Assembly (NCBI GenBank): GCA_014529385.2
Contig: CM043953.1
Location: 71,089,372-71,153,371, forward strand
Source: Adiantum capillus-veneris
Lineage: Eukaryota > Streptophyta > Polypodiopsida > Polypodiales > Pteridaceae
Length of the DNA: 64,000 nt
Direction of reading: 5' to 3'
A program made the translations under genes and the position numbers. Numbering within the stretch: the stretch's first letter is position 1; each line of letters starts with the position of its first letter. Shown here one piece after another: positions 45,300 through 55,778 of the stretch. The notes under the pieces were generated by a model. The model made no database searches and was not told where the DNA came from. It saw only the letters and a program-made list of their open reading frames with translations.

Positions 45300-46828
45300 T
45301 GTCCCTGCGGACACGAGACCGACACCATGTAGGCCCCAAAGACTGGCGCCCCTTTCGGTATTTCTTTATTCAAATTAAGGTAGACGATCCGACCACTTAG
45401 CACAAGCTTTCACAAAGCTGTCCAAACCTGGCGAGGGCTGAAAACGCAGGTTTTCGACCGGATTTCGACAGCATAACGGCGCAAAAACCCCTGTAGGTCA
45501 AAAACACCTGTCTAGGACGGATTCCCTCCATATCTGGAAGCTTTTTGGTGAGCTGTCACAGAAATTCAGCGGGCTGTAATTCTCTGTTTTTCACTGCCGG
45601 GAGCCCAAAAGCCTGTACACGCTTCCCAAGGCTCTCACGAGGCTCCCCCGATGTTCCCTTGCAGTTTAGGTGTGAAACCCTAAACCTGCAGAAAAACACA
45701 GCAGGCTGTAATTCCCTGTTTCGGATCGTTTTTAGCGGAGCGAACACGCCTACGCGTGTCCCAAGGGCTCCCGCACGCAATGGGACAGTTCCCCTGTGAA
45801 TTGGACGAGTTTTCACGCGAGAAAACTCTCCAAACTCGCAATCTTTCGTGATGGAACTGTGCGTACCATTGGGGGATTAGCAATTAGCTAATCCGGTTCC
45901 TGTTCAAAAGGCTCTTGCCTTGGCAAACGCGCATAAAACCCCAGAACTGTACATAGGTCAAATGAGAAGCCCACTAGTGGGGCATAACGTACTGTACGTA
46001 GGGGAGAAAGAGAGCAGTATGTAGCGTGCGGGGCGTCACTCCCGTCACCATACTGTGCATAGAGGGCAAGGTAAGCATTCCATAGCTTCTGTACCTGCTA
46101 CAATCCACCTGAGGCTGAAAATGGCGCCCCCTTTGTTGATATGCAGCTCGTTTTTGCCTCCCAGAGTGGCAGAATCGCTCACAGGCTGACACGTCGCCCA
46201 GTTTCCGAGTTTGGGCTTTCCCTGCTAAAAATATCTCAACTGGTGCGTCAGTTGACTTGGCGGCAGAGCAATAAAATGTTCCCCTTGTCATTCCAGAGCT
46301 AATGACGCGAACACATTTTCCGATCAAAAATAGCAGTTCCCTAAATTTTAGGAGATGCTTCCATGGCGTCCCTATCGGTCTCCTGACCATCATTGAAGAC
46401 TACCATTTGACCAACATCTACAATGTGGGTTAATTTACTGGCCCCTTTCAACTTATAAAGTTGCAGTGACTTGACGAGTGGCCCAAATTCCAGTTTGGCG
46501 CACACGAGCTTCTATACTCATTAGAATCCAGTGCTAACTGGCCCGGGCAATCCCTGTCTGACCGACCTAGATCCCCGATGTGAGAAACCCATTTGGCTGC
46601 AGCCGTTTCACACTGGCCATGCAATGTCCACTTGCACCTTTTCAAGGGTTTTGGGACAAACAAGTAAAAATAAAATAAATATATTTAATACTTATTTACG
46701 GAAGGCAACAAGAAAAATACACCTCTTGGTGATAGGTGCCACGTCAGCAATTGTTCCGCGTTTCAGGGGCCGTCTTGCTGCACATTCTAGGGGTGTATCA
46801 GGTCATGCCACGTCACCGGTTTGTGACA
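45300..46828 (-). repeat. gypsy B 5' LTR (about 1.53 kb)
   Basis: On the minus strand it begins TGTCACAAACCGGTGACGTGGC and ends GCAGGGACA at 45300, 160 bases before the gag ATG. It has TGACGTGGC twice in the first 90 bases and an AT-rich stretch at 46661-46695. A pair of diverged repeats of about 130 bases (45565-45690 and 45695-45820) and the GGCGCC core at about 45345 follow. The primer site after it is not the tRNA-Met type and I could not assign it. Confidence 0.7.
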
Positions 46829-47240
46829 AACAATCTTGCGTAGAAAGAGAGTACTAACTTGATGTTGGAGGATCAAAACAAGAGCACCTCGTGGTTTCAA
46901 ATAAAACAACAACCACAGTTGATGGAGAAGGTGTGAGCGAAGAAGAGCGTTGTTGTGTCGAAGGTGTTGCCATAGAGGAAGCTCTGCGCACGAGTCACGC
47001 GAGTATCTGCGGGTCAAGTGAAGGATTGCGCGCTCTTCTCATAGTTATATGCACTCTTGCCATGAATGCTCTACTCCTTTCCTGCCTCGAGTTTATGCGT
47101 ACCGTCTGTGACGTGTTGATGCAATGGTCGGCCTTTATCATTATTACTGATGAGATTCTCTTGATGATTTGCTTATTTATATCCAGCCGACGACCGTTAC
47201 GTGTTTTAAATTCCAGTGGTGCCTGATTTGAAATCCTATC
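46829..47240 (-). promoter_or_regulatory. LTR-like region with TATA box (element E)
   Basis: A minus-strand TATAAATA box at 47174-47181 (GGATATAAATAAGC) is followed downstream by non-coding sequence that runs into the start of the gypsy B LTR. This is consistent with an LTR of the element whose gag-like remnant lies at 47590-48395, truncated or interrupted by element B. A 111-codon plus-strand open frame here has no domain and is not called. Confidence 0.35.
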
Positions 47241-47484
47241 CATATAGTCTACGGGTTTCTGCTGCTAGGACTGCGTTACCCTTAGTTCCATTGGTTTGCT
47301 ATATGACATATTCAAAGCCTTGCCTGAATCTGAATTTCCATCATAAAACCAGTGCCTGATCTGAAATCCTATCCATATAGTCTACTAGTTTCTGTTGCTG
47401 GGACTGCATTACCCTTAGTTCCACAGGTTTGCTATAAGACATATTCAAAGCCTTGCCTGAATCTGAATTTCTATCCTAAAACCA
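47219..47484. repeat. 133-bp tandem duplication
   Basis: Two adjacent units of 133 bases, each starting GTGCCTGAT and containing ATCCTATCCATATAGTCTAC and AAGCCTTGCCTGAATCTGAA, differing at about a dozen sites. Confidence 0.9.
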
Positions 47485-47589
47485 GTTCAGACATTTGTTC
47501 AGGTTTACCCAATCTAAAACTGAAAAGTTTTGGTTATCAACAGTTTGATGGTTTATACTTCAGCCATTGTCTCGTGGACATCTCCACTG

Positions 47590-48395
47590 CTCTGTTCTGA
47601 TCCGCTATTGGAATACGTCTGAACTTGGTACTTGTTTTCCAGAGCCCGACACTGGTCCTCACACTGGTTGCTTGAAGTTCTACCAACCCTCCATCCTCAG
47701 ACAGTTGAGGTTCTTCCAGGAGCCCCTAATCACAACCATCTTCACTATTGTCATTCGTACTGCACTGGTCTAGCACCCTTCTTTCCTTTGTGACGAGTAC
47801 ATTTCCTTTCTTCTGAAACATCATTACCTCCTCTGTAATGAGTGTCTCCATCTGCTCGGAAATTACCTTCACCCGTGGAGCTGGTGTATCCTCCATCATG
47901 CAATACGAGAGACAGGCTTCAAGCATTGTGATCTTGGTAATGTCTTCAAAAACATCATACAGTCTTGGAACATAAAGTTCCTGGTTGAGATCAAATTTAC
48001 TAGGCTGAAACTAAACTAGAGACCAGTCGAATTCCCTATTGCTAATGTATGCCTCCCTCAATTTAAGATCAGTCATAACAGACGAGAAAGGTGACCAATC
48101 CTCATCTAGTTGTGGAACATTTATTTCTACCATCTACACTTGCTCATGAAAATTCTTTGAATCATGCTTATTTTTTAACCCGAATCAGAATCAGTTAATG
48201 ATTCACATGATGATTTGGATAATTTAAAGAATTCCATTTGAATCTGGATATCTTCATCCAATTGGTGTTGGACTTGTGTCCCAATATCTTCCAAAGTCTG
48301 AAGATTAAGTATGGACAATCCTCAGTATTAGAAACCTTGTGACGTCTCTTTTGACAATGATCACACCTCTTGCCTGGTTGAATATTCCAGATCAC
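47590..48395 (-). pseudogene. decayed gag-like ORF of an unidentified element (E)
   Basis: A protein can be followed on the minus strand from about 48395 to 47590 with few breaks. It starts with a Cys/His cluster (RCDHCQKRRHKVSNTEDC, like a zinc knuckle with an enlarged last gap). Next is a Gln/Glu/Asp-rich helical segment ending SLTDSDSG, then a region rich in acidic and hydrophobic residues (WSPFSSVMTDLKLREAY; ELYVPRLYDVFEDI). In-frame TAGs near 48132, 48017 and 47724 could stand for Gln, and there is a shift around 48185. I do not recognise the family. A gag or capsid-linked ORF is an inference from the Cys/His cluster and the setting. Confidence 0.45.
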
Positions 48396-48419
48396 GGATT
48401 GCTGCCACCATTCCTTGAC

Positions 48420-49207
48420 AGCACATAAAGACGGTGACAAAAATACAAGAGACCATCACAAATGAGAGACTCGCACAATGCATACTGACTAATCATGCAA
48501 ACAAAAAATACTTCCAAAATGGGTACTGTGGACCTCGACTCAAGAGCCAAGATTGGTCATGTGTGATTGTATCTGCAATTGGGTTAGCTTCACTAGGAAT
48601 ACAATCAATCAAACCACCAAGTTGCTCACAAGACTGGAACCATCTAGCTTGACAGTCACTCCAAGGTGTATTCGGTATAGACTGGAGCTACTTGAAGGCG
48701 TAATCATCCTTACGAACAATCGAATCTCTATCTTGCACAAAATGCGTGCAGTGCATAGGAGAACGACTAGGAGAACGAACGATTGATAGAGGTTCCTTTT
48801 CATGCAATGACTGATTCTTTTTTGGACTGTGGGACTGTGTACTAAGAGAGACTATGTGTTTTATCCTCTTCTAAAACATGAGAGTGAGAGATTAATGACA
48901 CAGACGGAATGTTCTTGTCTCAACGAAGAACCAGGGAAGCGACACCTTCGACTGTGAGAGAGAGAGTGTTTTCTTGCCAACTAACTTGTGGATTATAATC
49001 CTTAAACCACTTGATGCCAAAAATCATATCATACATATCCTATGAGAGGAGAAACCACAAACTTACAACGAAAACCGACATTTAGAACTAAGAGTGTCAC
49101 ATTAGTACATTCATGCGTGGAGTAGTACATGCCAGGAGCAAATCCAGAGATCACAACGGGATCTATTGGAAGAGCTTCTAAACGTGCGCTCTTCACAAGA
49201 GAGTCAC
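48420..49207 (-). pseudogene. gypsy D2: protease end, RNase H remnant, integrase start
   Basis: The left-hand part of the minus-strand element D2, cut at 49207 by D1. Reading leftward: protease C-terminal half (VISGFAPGM, MIFGIKWFKDYNP) to about 48910, a short unrelated stretch, and then RNase H C-terminal sequence (KKNQSLHEKEPLSIV, SDCQARW, IPSEANPIADTIT). The integrase start follows (MISQYALCESLICDGLLYF). The whole RT and the front of RNase H are missing between protease and RNase H, as in D3. One-base shifts and stops occur. Confidence 0.75.
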
Positions 49208-50298
49208 TGTCACGTGACACATCCAAACCTATGTGTCCGTGGACAAGCTACAGCATAACAAAGGTTCCGTCAGTCCAGTCAGTCTAGATTAGAAGTGATC
49301 TGGCACTTTTGTGAGTCTATTCGTAGACCGTGCATGCCCAGCCACTTAGTGTAGATGCATATCCTCTGGTTGCACACAGCATGATTATAAGCTTTTCCAT
49401 CAGAATCCTTCAGGGGAATTTTCCAGTGCATTTAGCCTATTTTTGACATTTTTCACTTATTAATTTAAGTGACTTTAGTTGGAAAGTAGGTAGGGCAAAT
49501 GGGGTAAGATATAAGCAAACCAAGCTTAGCACTATTTGGTAGATGAGCAAGGAGAAAACAGGCCTTTGGCGACAGGTTGCCCCTTCTCTCTCAGCAAGAC
49601 TCCCCAACCACTTGGGCGATTTCCCTCCTGCAGGCTCCCTAGCGTTTTGCCTCACCGTCACTTGGCATTTTCAACAGACACACCATCACCAAGTACCAGC
49701 AGTCACCATAGCCTAGCGTTTCCAGATTCCCCATCGCCCAGCATACCTTAGCGTTTTCAGCACCAAAACGCAGCAGCAGAAATCAGCGTTCTCAGCACCA
49801 AGATGCAGCAGAAAATCAGCGTTTTCAACAGGCCAAATCAGCGTTTTTTTCAGCAGCAGAAATCAGCCCCGAATTCAGCATTTTGAATCGCAGCAGATTT
49901 CAGCCTTGAGCGTTTTCGGACAGCAGATACATACTTTCAGTTTTCAGCCCTAGCGTCGGCCTCGTCACCCCCGTCGACGACACCGACATAGTCTAGACTT
50001 GCATCAGTCACATGCATCATCATTGTACCAGTTTGTGCAATCAATAGTAGACCACTCTCGCCGACGAGAGTGGGAACTTCGGAGGAGGGTACAACGTCTC
50101 TGGTGTCGTATCTCTCTTCTCTCTCTATCTCACTCTCATACACTTGCACGCACAGTGTCCACTCACTTTGTTCGTGATCATTGCACTCTCTCATTAAAGA
50201 CGGAAGGCTCTCCCTTCATAAGAACAAAAAGGAACCTTGAGCACATTATGGAGCACTCATCTTGAGAAAGAACAACATTCATTCCGTTGCACCTTACA
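49208..50298 (+). repeat. gypsy D1 5' LTR (1,091 bp)
   Basis: Starts with the palindrome TGTCACGTGACA, which contains a CACGTG G-box, and ends CACCTTACA before the primer site. The core promoter ATATAAGCAAACC lies near 49508. The transcribed part is full of CAGCGTTTT and TTCAGCCC words. Confidence 0.93.
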
Positions 50299-50299
50299 T

Positions 50300-50316
50300 T
50301 GGTATCAAAGATTTGG
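50300..50316 (+). other. primer binding site of D1
   Basis: TGGTATCAAAGATTTGG; the first eight bases match the initiator tRNA-Met type, the rest is mutated (D3 has TGGTATCAGAGC). Confidence 0.8.
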
Positions 50317-50709
50317 CAGTGTTCTGTATCACTCAAGGAAAGAACCACAAGAATCACAAGAATTTTTTTGCTTGTTGCAATCGCACGAACCCAAGTTCGC
50401 TCGAGCGTGTCGATTCCTCATCGTGTTTTTGAAGAGTGACAGGAATCCCAAGAAAGAAGGGCTTGTCCAGCCTCCCCTTGTGCCTCTTTTCACTCATTGA
50501 GAGCGGACCGTGCACTTAGCGGCCGGCCAATCGACGTGAGGTGGGAAAAAGCAACCTTGGTGTGAGCGCAAGGCCGCCAAGGGGTGCGCCCGCGGAAAAG
50601 AGTAGAACTCGGGTGAAGAGAAGATCCTTCTCAAACACAGATTGCAAGCGAAAGAAAAACCTCAAGAACCCAAGTTCCTCGTGAACTTAAGAACCAAAAA
50701 TCATAGTCC

Positions 50710-52430
50710 ATGGTCATCACCCGAAGCGGAATGGATACTTCGCATACAGGTAATGAGCATGAGAGAGGCGACGAAGAGTTCTCCCCACCAAGAGATTTTT
50801 CCGACCCTCCCCCTTCTCCATCTACGCCACGAGTTGTACCAACTTCCATGGAGGCGATGGTCAAGTCGATGTTGGACATGATGGCCCAACAACAAGAACC
50901 GAATCGCGAAGCAAATCGCGAAGCGACTCGCCTTGCACTAGCACAACAAGAAGCGAATCGAATTGCGTTGGCACAACAAGAAGCGACTCGCATTCCTTTG
51001 GAACGTGAGCACGAAGAACGAAATGAAAGAAATGCAATAAAACAAGAAGCGACTCGCATTACTTTAGAACACGAGCGCGATGAACGAAACGAAAGAAAAG
51101 CACAAAGAAAGGAGGAACGGGAGGCTCAAAGAGCGGCCTTGGAGGTCGAGTGTGAGACTCAAAGAGACCTCCGCACTCAAGAATTGGTTCGACAAGTACT
51201 TGCCTCGAAGTCCGAACCAGCCAAAGATCGTGGGAGTTCCCTCAAGTGGCGCAAGTCACGATGCGGACTCCAACAATCCAGTCACAGAGAAGTTGACTTT
51301 CAGTAAGTATGATATTAAGATGGATGCTACGGTTATTCATTCTTGGTTACATCAATTTAATGCTTATTTTGCAACAACTAAGAAGACAGGGAATAGCAAG
51401 GTTTTGACGACAGCTATGTACCTTGCCAATGATGCCATCAATCGGTACCACGCATGGCAAGAGACACAATTAGCCGCGCACCTAGAGGAAGCCAACAAAT
51501 TCACGCGCCTTTCCTTCAATTGGGCTGATTTCCAAGACAAGCTCAAGGAGCGGTTTATGTCGCCTCAGTACCTCACACGATTGAAGAACGATTGGCGCGC
51601 TCTCAAGCAAAATGGTATGCCGGTTATGTCTTTCTCTAATCGTGTTTTACAGTTGGGCACTCAATTACGCAAATCGGATTCGGAGCGCAGCGAGGCATTC
51701 CTTTATGGATTGGACGAGTATATCAAGTATGATGTTGAGGTACTTGATCCAATCGATCTCAACAAGGCGGTAGCGATTTCTCTCGCACACGAGATGAAGC
51801 ACAACAAGGGAAAGCCTAAGGAAAACAAAACTTCTCAAGAAACCCCTCACAATTCTCAGAACACGCAGAATAGTAAGAATGGTAAGAATGGTAACTCTTC
51901 TAGCCCTTCTTCCTCTAATTCCTCGGAAAAGAACTCTAACAATGAATCTAAGGGTAAAGCTAAAGCACCTGCAAAACCTAAGCCAACCCCATATGAAAAA
52001 GTTGCACAAGGAATTGTAGGAGGATATATCACGGCTGAAGAACAAGTGATTTATGCTAAGAAAGATAGATGTTATCAATATCACATCAAGGGTCACATTA
52101 AGAAGGCTTGTGCTAAGACCCCGGGGCGGTCACTTATCAAAAGCTTCCTATATCACGTACGTTCAAGAGGTTATTAATAATACCTCAATATACATACTAT
52201 ATTTACACTACGTGCCTATTTAAAAAACCCCCACCCCCCTTTGTATGTATACATTTTGATACATTTTGATCCTTTAATAATCCTCTCCGGTTAACTCACG
52301 TGATAGCATACACATTCTAAAAAGTGACCGCCCCGGGGCTAAGACAGCCCTACCTAAAGAACCAAAGGCACCCACAGCAACCACAAGCACCTTACAGAAT
52401 CAAGCTGAATCTTCTCATGTCTCTGAAACA
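50710..52430 (+). pseudogene. gypsy D1 gag
   Basis: ATG at 50710 (MVITRSGMDTSH) opens a head followed by a long charged helix of Ala-Gln-Glu-Arg repeats (residues 55-155, probably coiled coil). An extra C near 51236 (relative to D3) shifts the frame. The capsid-like core follows (KYDIKMDATVIHSWLHQF, YHAWQE, GTQLRKSD) at 51300-51800, then an Asn/Ser-rich linker. The zinc knuckle is CYQYHIKGHIKKAC, with its second Cys changed to Tyr. Directly after it the MITE at 52120 interrupts the frame; the gag frame resumes at 52346 and leads to protease. Confidence 0.9.
52120..52337. mobile_element. MITE with 16-bp terminal inverted repeats and 8-bp TSD
   Basis: The terminal repeats CCCGGGGCGGTCACTT and its exact complement bound 218 bases. 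GCTAAGAC at 52112-52119 is duplicated at 52338-52345. The element has no coding capacity and an AT-rich centre. An 8-bp duplication points to hAT-type transposition. The D3 copy at the same gag position (after 60480) has no insert, which confirms an insertion. Confidence 0.93.
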
Positions 52431-52448
52431 CACATTGATGAGTCTCTC

Positions 52449-52871
52449 ATGAAGTGTTATGTTCATGTAAACGGTCAGCGTTTTATCATATTGTTTGATC
52501 CAGGTAGTAGGCATGATGCGATCAGTCCCTCTCTTGTTGTGAGAGCCCGCCTAGAGGTTAGTCAGAAATCTCCTCTCGAGGTTTCTGGCTTCGCTCCCGG
52601 TATGGACTCTCTTATCACGAAAGAGTGCCTTGATGCATTGTTTACCGTTCAACAAGCTACTTTCCGTCGGAAATTTCTTGTGTCTCCTCTCTCACGATGT
52701 GATATGATGTTGGGCATAAGATGGTTTCGTAAGCATAACCCTCTCATTGATTGGGAGGCTAACACTCTCACATTAAATGCCAAAATTGACTCCCCCTTCA
52801 TCATTCGTGCTGAGGAGGGCTTGCATTCTTTGCCTATCATCTCTCATGTGCAGGTAAAGCGTGAATTATGA
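52449..52871 (+). pseudogene. gypsy D1 protease
   Basis: Retropepsin-like domain: FIILFDPGSRHDAIS (active-site Asp; DSG appears as DPG, as in D3, while D2 has DSG) and CDMMLGIRWF near the end. The frame ends in a TGA at 52869-52871, and RT follows in the same frame without a shift. So one nonsense change separates protease from RT. Confidence 0.9.
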
Positions 52872-54371
52872 CGAGGAGCACAAGCGGCATTCATCTATGC
52901 TGCTCCAGTTTCCCAGAGCATTCAGGCTCCACCTAAGTATTCTGATTTGCTTACGAAGTTTAAACATCTCTTTCTACAGGATGATCTTCCACCTCGTCTC
53001 CCACCCGAGCGGCCGGAGGACCATTGCATCGAGCTTATGGAGGGGGCACAGCCTGTTAGTAAGGCTCCTTATCGTTTGAACAAGACACAGGAGGAAGAGT
53101 TAGAGCGACAACTCACGGAGTTGGTGGCTAGAGGATTCATATGTCCTAATGTAAGTCCTTTTGCTGCTCCTATTTTGTTTGTTCGCAAGAAGGATGGTTC
53201 GTCTCGTTTGTGTGTTGATTACAGGGCATTAAACAAGATGACCGTCAAGAACAAGTTTCCGATGCCTCGCATTGAGTATATCCTCGATAGGCTCAATGGG
53301 ACAAAGGTTTTCAACAAGGTCGATCTCAAAAGTGGATACCATCAGGTACGTGTATTCAAAGGCGACATTTTCAAAACCGCTTTTCGCACCGAGCGAGGGC
53401 AATGGGAGTATATTGTTATGCCTTTTGGCTTGACAGGTGCCGTGGGTACATTTAATCGTCTCATGGTAGGTCGTTTCGGCGATATGATCAATGTATGTGT
53501 GTTCATCTTTTTGGATGATATTCTCATTTTTTCTGCATCGTAGGAACAACATGAAAGAGATGTCGAAAGGATACTAACCCGTTTGGATGAGTGTCAGTTG
53601 TACATTGCAGCTAAGAAGTCTGAATTTTTTCTTACGAAAGTCACTTATCTGGGTTATATCATTTCTGCAGAAGGCGTCAAGCTAGATCCCGCAAAGGTGG
53701 AACAGGTTCGTAATTGGGATTTGCCCAAAACTACATATGATGTGCGTTCTTTTCTTGGTTTATGTCAATCATATAGTTTGCACATAGAGAATTTTGCACG
53801 CATTGCTGCACCTATGACTGATGTTTTGAAAGGGGTAAAGACTCGTCGTCATCGCGTAGACTTGCCCAAGGCAACCATTGAGGCTTTCGCAGCTCTCAAG
53901 GTTGCGGTGACAGAAGCACCGTGTCTTATCCTTGCCTCTTGGGATGATCCCTTTGAGGTATGGACAGATGCGAGCAATGTCGCCATGGGCGCTGTGCTTC
54001 AGCAGCATGGTCGTCCTGTAGCTTTCCTTAACCGGAAGCTCAATAGTGCGGAAAAGAATTATTCAGTTTATGATAAAGAACTTTTGTCTGTCATTCACTC
54101 TCTTAAGTATTGGAAGCATTTTCTTTATGGTAGAGAGTTTACGGTTCGCATGGATCATCAAGCCCTCAAGTGGCTACAATCTATGCCTAGTGCACATTGG
54201 AGTGATCGCCAAGCACGGTGGTCACAATTTTTTGAGCAATTTGGAGGTTTGATTGAGTATGTGCCTGGAAAAGCTAACCCTGTTGCAGATGCGTTGAGTC
54301 ACAAAGGCAGATTTTGGCTCTTGAGTCAAGATCCACATTTTCTATTCAGGGTGAGTCTTTTGACAGCATGA
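52872..54371 (+). pseudogene. gypsy D1 reverse transcriptase and RNase H
   Basis: RT blocks: GFICPNVSPFAAPILFVRKKD, DYRALNKMTVKNKFPMP, LKSGYHQVRV, MPFGLTGAVGTF and catalytic LDDILIFSAS near 53508-53540. A TAG at 53541-53543 interrupts the frame, which resumes at once (EQHERDVERIL) through the RT connection to RNase H (WTDASNVAMGAVL, NYSVYDKELL, MDHQALKWL, ANPVADALS) near 53950-54300. A one-base change near 54312 shifts the frame into integrase. Confidence 0.92.
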
Positions 54372-55333
54372 AGAATCAGTATGCGGATTCCGAGTTTGAT
54401 AAGCATTGGTTGCAGGCTCTTGCTTCCCAAGGGCCAAGTAACTATCTCATTCGTGATGGTTTGTTGTATTTTCGTCAACGTTTATGTGTGTTGCCCTCTC
54501 TCAGGCCAACCATATTGCATGATGCACATGATTCTCTCATGGGTGGGGGGCACAGAGGAATGAACACCACTTTGAAAAAAATTGAAAGATTCTTTTATTG
54601 GCCTAAAATGCGAAAAGATGTGTTTCGTTATGTCACACAATGCACTATATGTCAAAAAGTAAAAGCTCCTCAGGGTAAGCAGCAAGGCCTCTTGCTTCCG
54701 CTACCTATTCGCGATGGACCTTTTCAAGATATTTCTATGGATTTTGTGACTAACCTACCCCCAAGTTTGCATTCAAGGAACACTAAATGTTTGATAATTG
54801 TTGATCGTTTCAGCAAGTTTTGCATGTTGATTCCTTGTAAAGCCACAATTATTGCACAAGATGTAGCACGGTTGCTCATTAAGCATTGGTACCCCCTCTG
54901 TGGTTTGCCAAAATCAATTGTTTCAGATAGGGATGTTAAGTTCACGTCCAATTTTTGGCGCGCACTCTTTGAAAATTTTGGCACTAAGTTGAATTTTTCA
55001 TCAGCTTTTCATCCACAGTCCGATGGTTCATATGTGCATGATCAGCAGTCTCAGTGGGAGCTCTATCTCCCATTGGTTCAGGCTATTTTGAATAACTCTT
55101 TTTCTTTTGCTATTGGTCGAACTCCGTATGAGGCAGCTTTTGGCCATCCGTTCCAGTCACTTTTGACTCGCTTGGTCAGTCAGATGCCTGATGCCAATGC
55201 TGAAAGTCAGTCATTGGATGAGATTTCTGAGAGTGTGAAGCTTCGGCTAAGCAAGGCTCAGGAATCTTGTTCACGGCAGGCTAATAAGCATCGTCAGGAT
55301 GTTTCGATCAAGGAGGAGATTGGGTATATCTAA
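54314..55333 (+). pseudogene. gypsy D1 integrase, catalytic Glu deleted
   Basis: Zinc-binding HHCC region (LHDAHDSLMGGGHRG to QCTICQK) at about 54515-54655. Core motifs SMDFVTNLP (first Asp) and VSDRDVKFTSNFW (second Asp) follow. After HPQSDG the sequence jumps to SYVHDQQSQW: the 15 or so residues usually between these, including the catalytic Glu, are missing without a frameshift. The enzyme could not join DNA strands even if translated. The frame ends near a shift at 55315. Confidence 0.9.
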
Positions 55334-55338
55334 GAATC

Positions 55339-55767
55339 ATGAAGCAACGTCTTAAGCAAGTTGGAAAGAAGTGTCCCAAGTTGTCTTTTCGTATGTATGG
55401 TCCATTTCCAGTCATTAAAAAGATAAATGAGGTTTCAATGAAATTGCACTTGCCTAACTCATGGTCAATGCACAACGTTTTCCATCTTTCTTGGTTGAAA
55501 GTGTTTCAGGGAACACCTCCAAAGGACATTTCGGAAGAAGAAGAACCGGAGATCATCGATGAAGCTGAAGTCATGGAGCCGGAGCAAGTGTTGTTGCATC
55601 GGTTTCGACATGGTTCGAAGAAGCAAGTGAGACAATACTTTTTGAAGTTCAAGGATCGAGGAACCCACGAAGCGGTGTGGGTCGACGAAGAGTTTTTCAA
55701 GGATTATCCAGAGTTGTTGGCAGACTACAAGGAAGCCATGCAGCTCGGTACCAGTACCTCACTTTAA
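55339..55767 (+). pseudogene. gypsy D1 integrase C-terminus and chromodomain-like end
   Basis: Integrase C-terminal domain (GKKCPKLSFRMYGPFPVIKKI, HNVFHLSWLK), an acidic linker, then a chromodomain-like module: VLLHRFRHGSKKQVRQYFL, FKDRGTHEAVWVDEEF. It ends QLGTSTSL and a TAA just before the polypurine tract. The open frame as drawn begins after a one-base shift relative to 54314-55333. Confidence 0.88.
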
Positions 55768-55778
55768 AAAGGAGGGGA
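55766..55778 (+). other. gypsy D1 polypurine tract
   Basis: AAAAAGGAGGGGA immediately before the LTR start TGTCACGTG. Confidence 0.92.

Larger units (their letters stand above)
40195..46828 (-). mobile_element. Ty3/gypsy element B (chromovirus type)
   Basis: Minus-strand element with a 5' LTR at 45300-46828, gag, zinc knuckle, protease and the first half of RT. An LTR-like insert at 41959-42433 then replaces the RT C-terminus, RNase H and integrase zinc finger. The integrase core, chromodomain, polypurine tract and an 86-bp stub of the 3' LTR follow. The stub joins broken LINE sequence, so its 3' target-site duplication is gone. Confidence 0.88.

Noticed and set aside
45556-45883. Small open frames on both strands in the gypsy B LTR
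   Set aside because: Lie in a non-coding LTR with diverged internal repeats; no domain.
46891-47226. 111-codon plus-strand open frame
   Set aside because: No recognisable domain, and it overlaps a minus-strand TATA box and LTR-like sequence.
47219-47484. CRISPR-like direct repeats
   Set aside because: Only two long adjacent units without spacers, in plant nuclear DNA.
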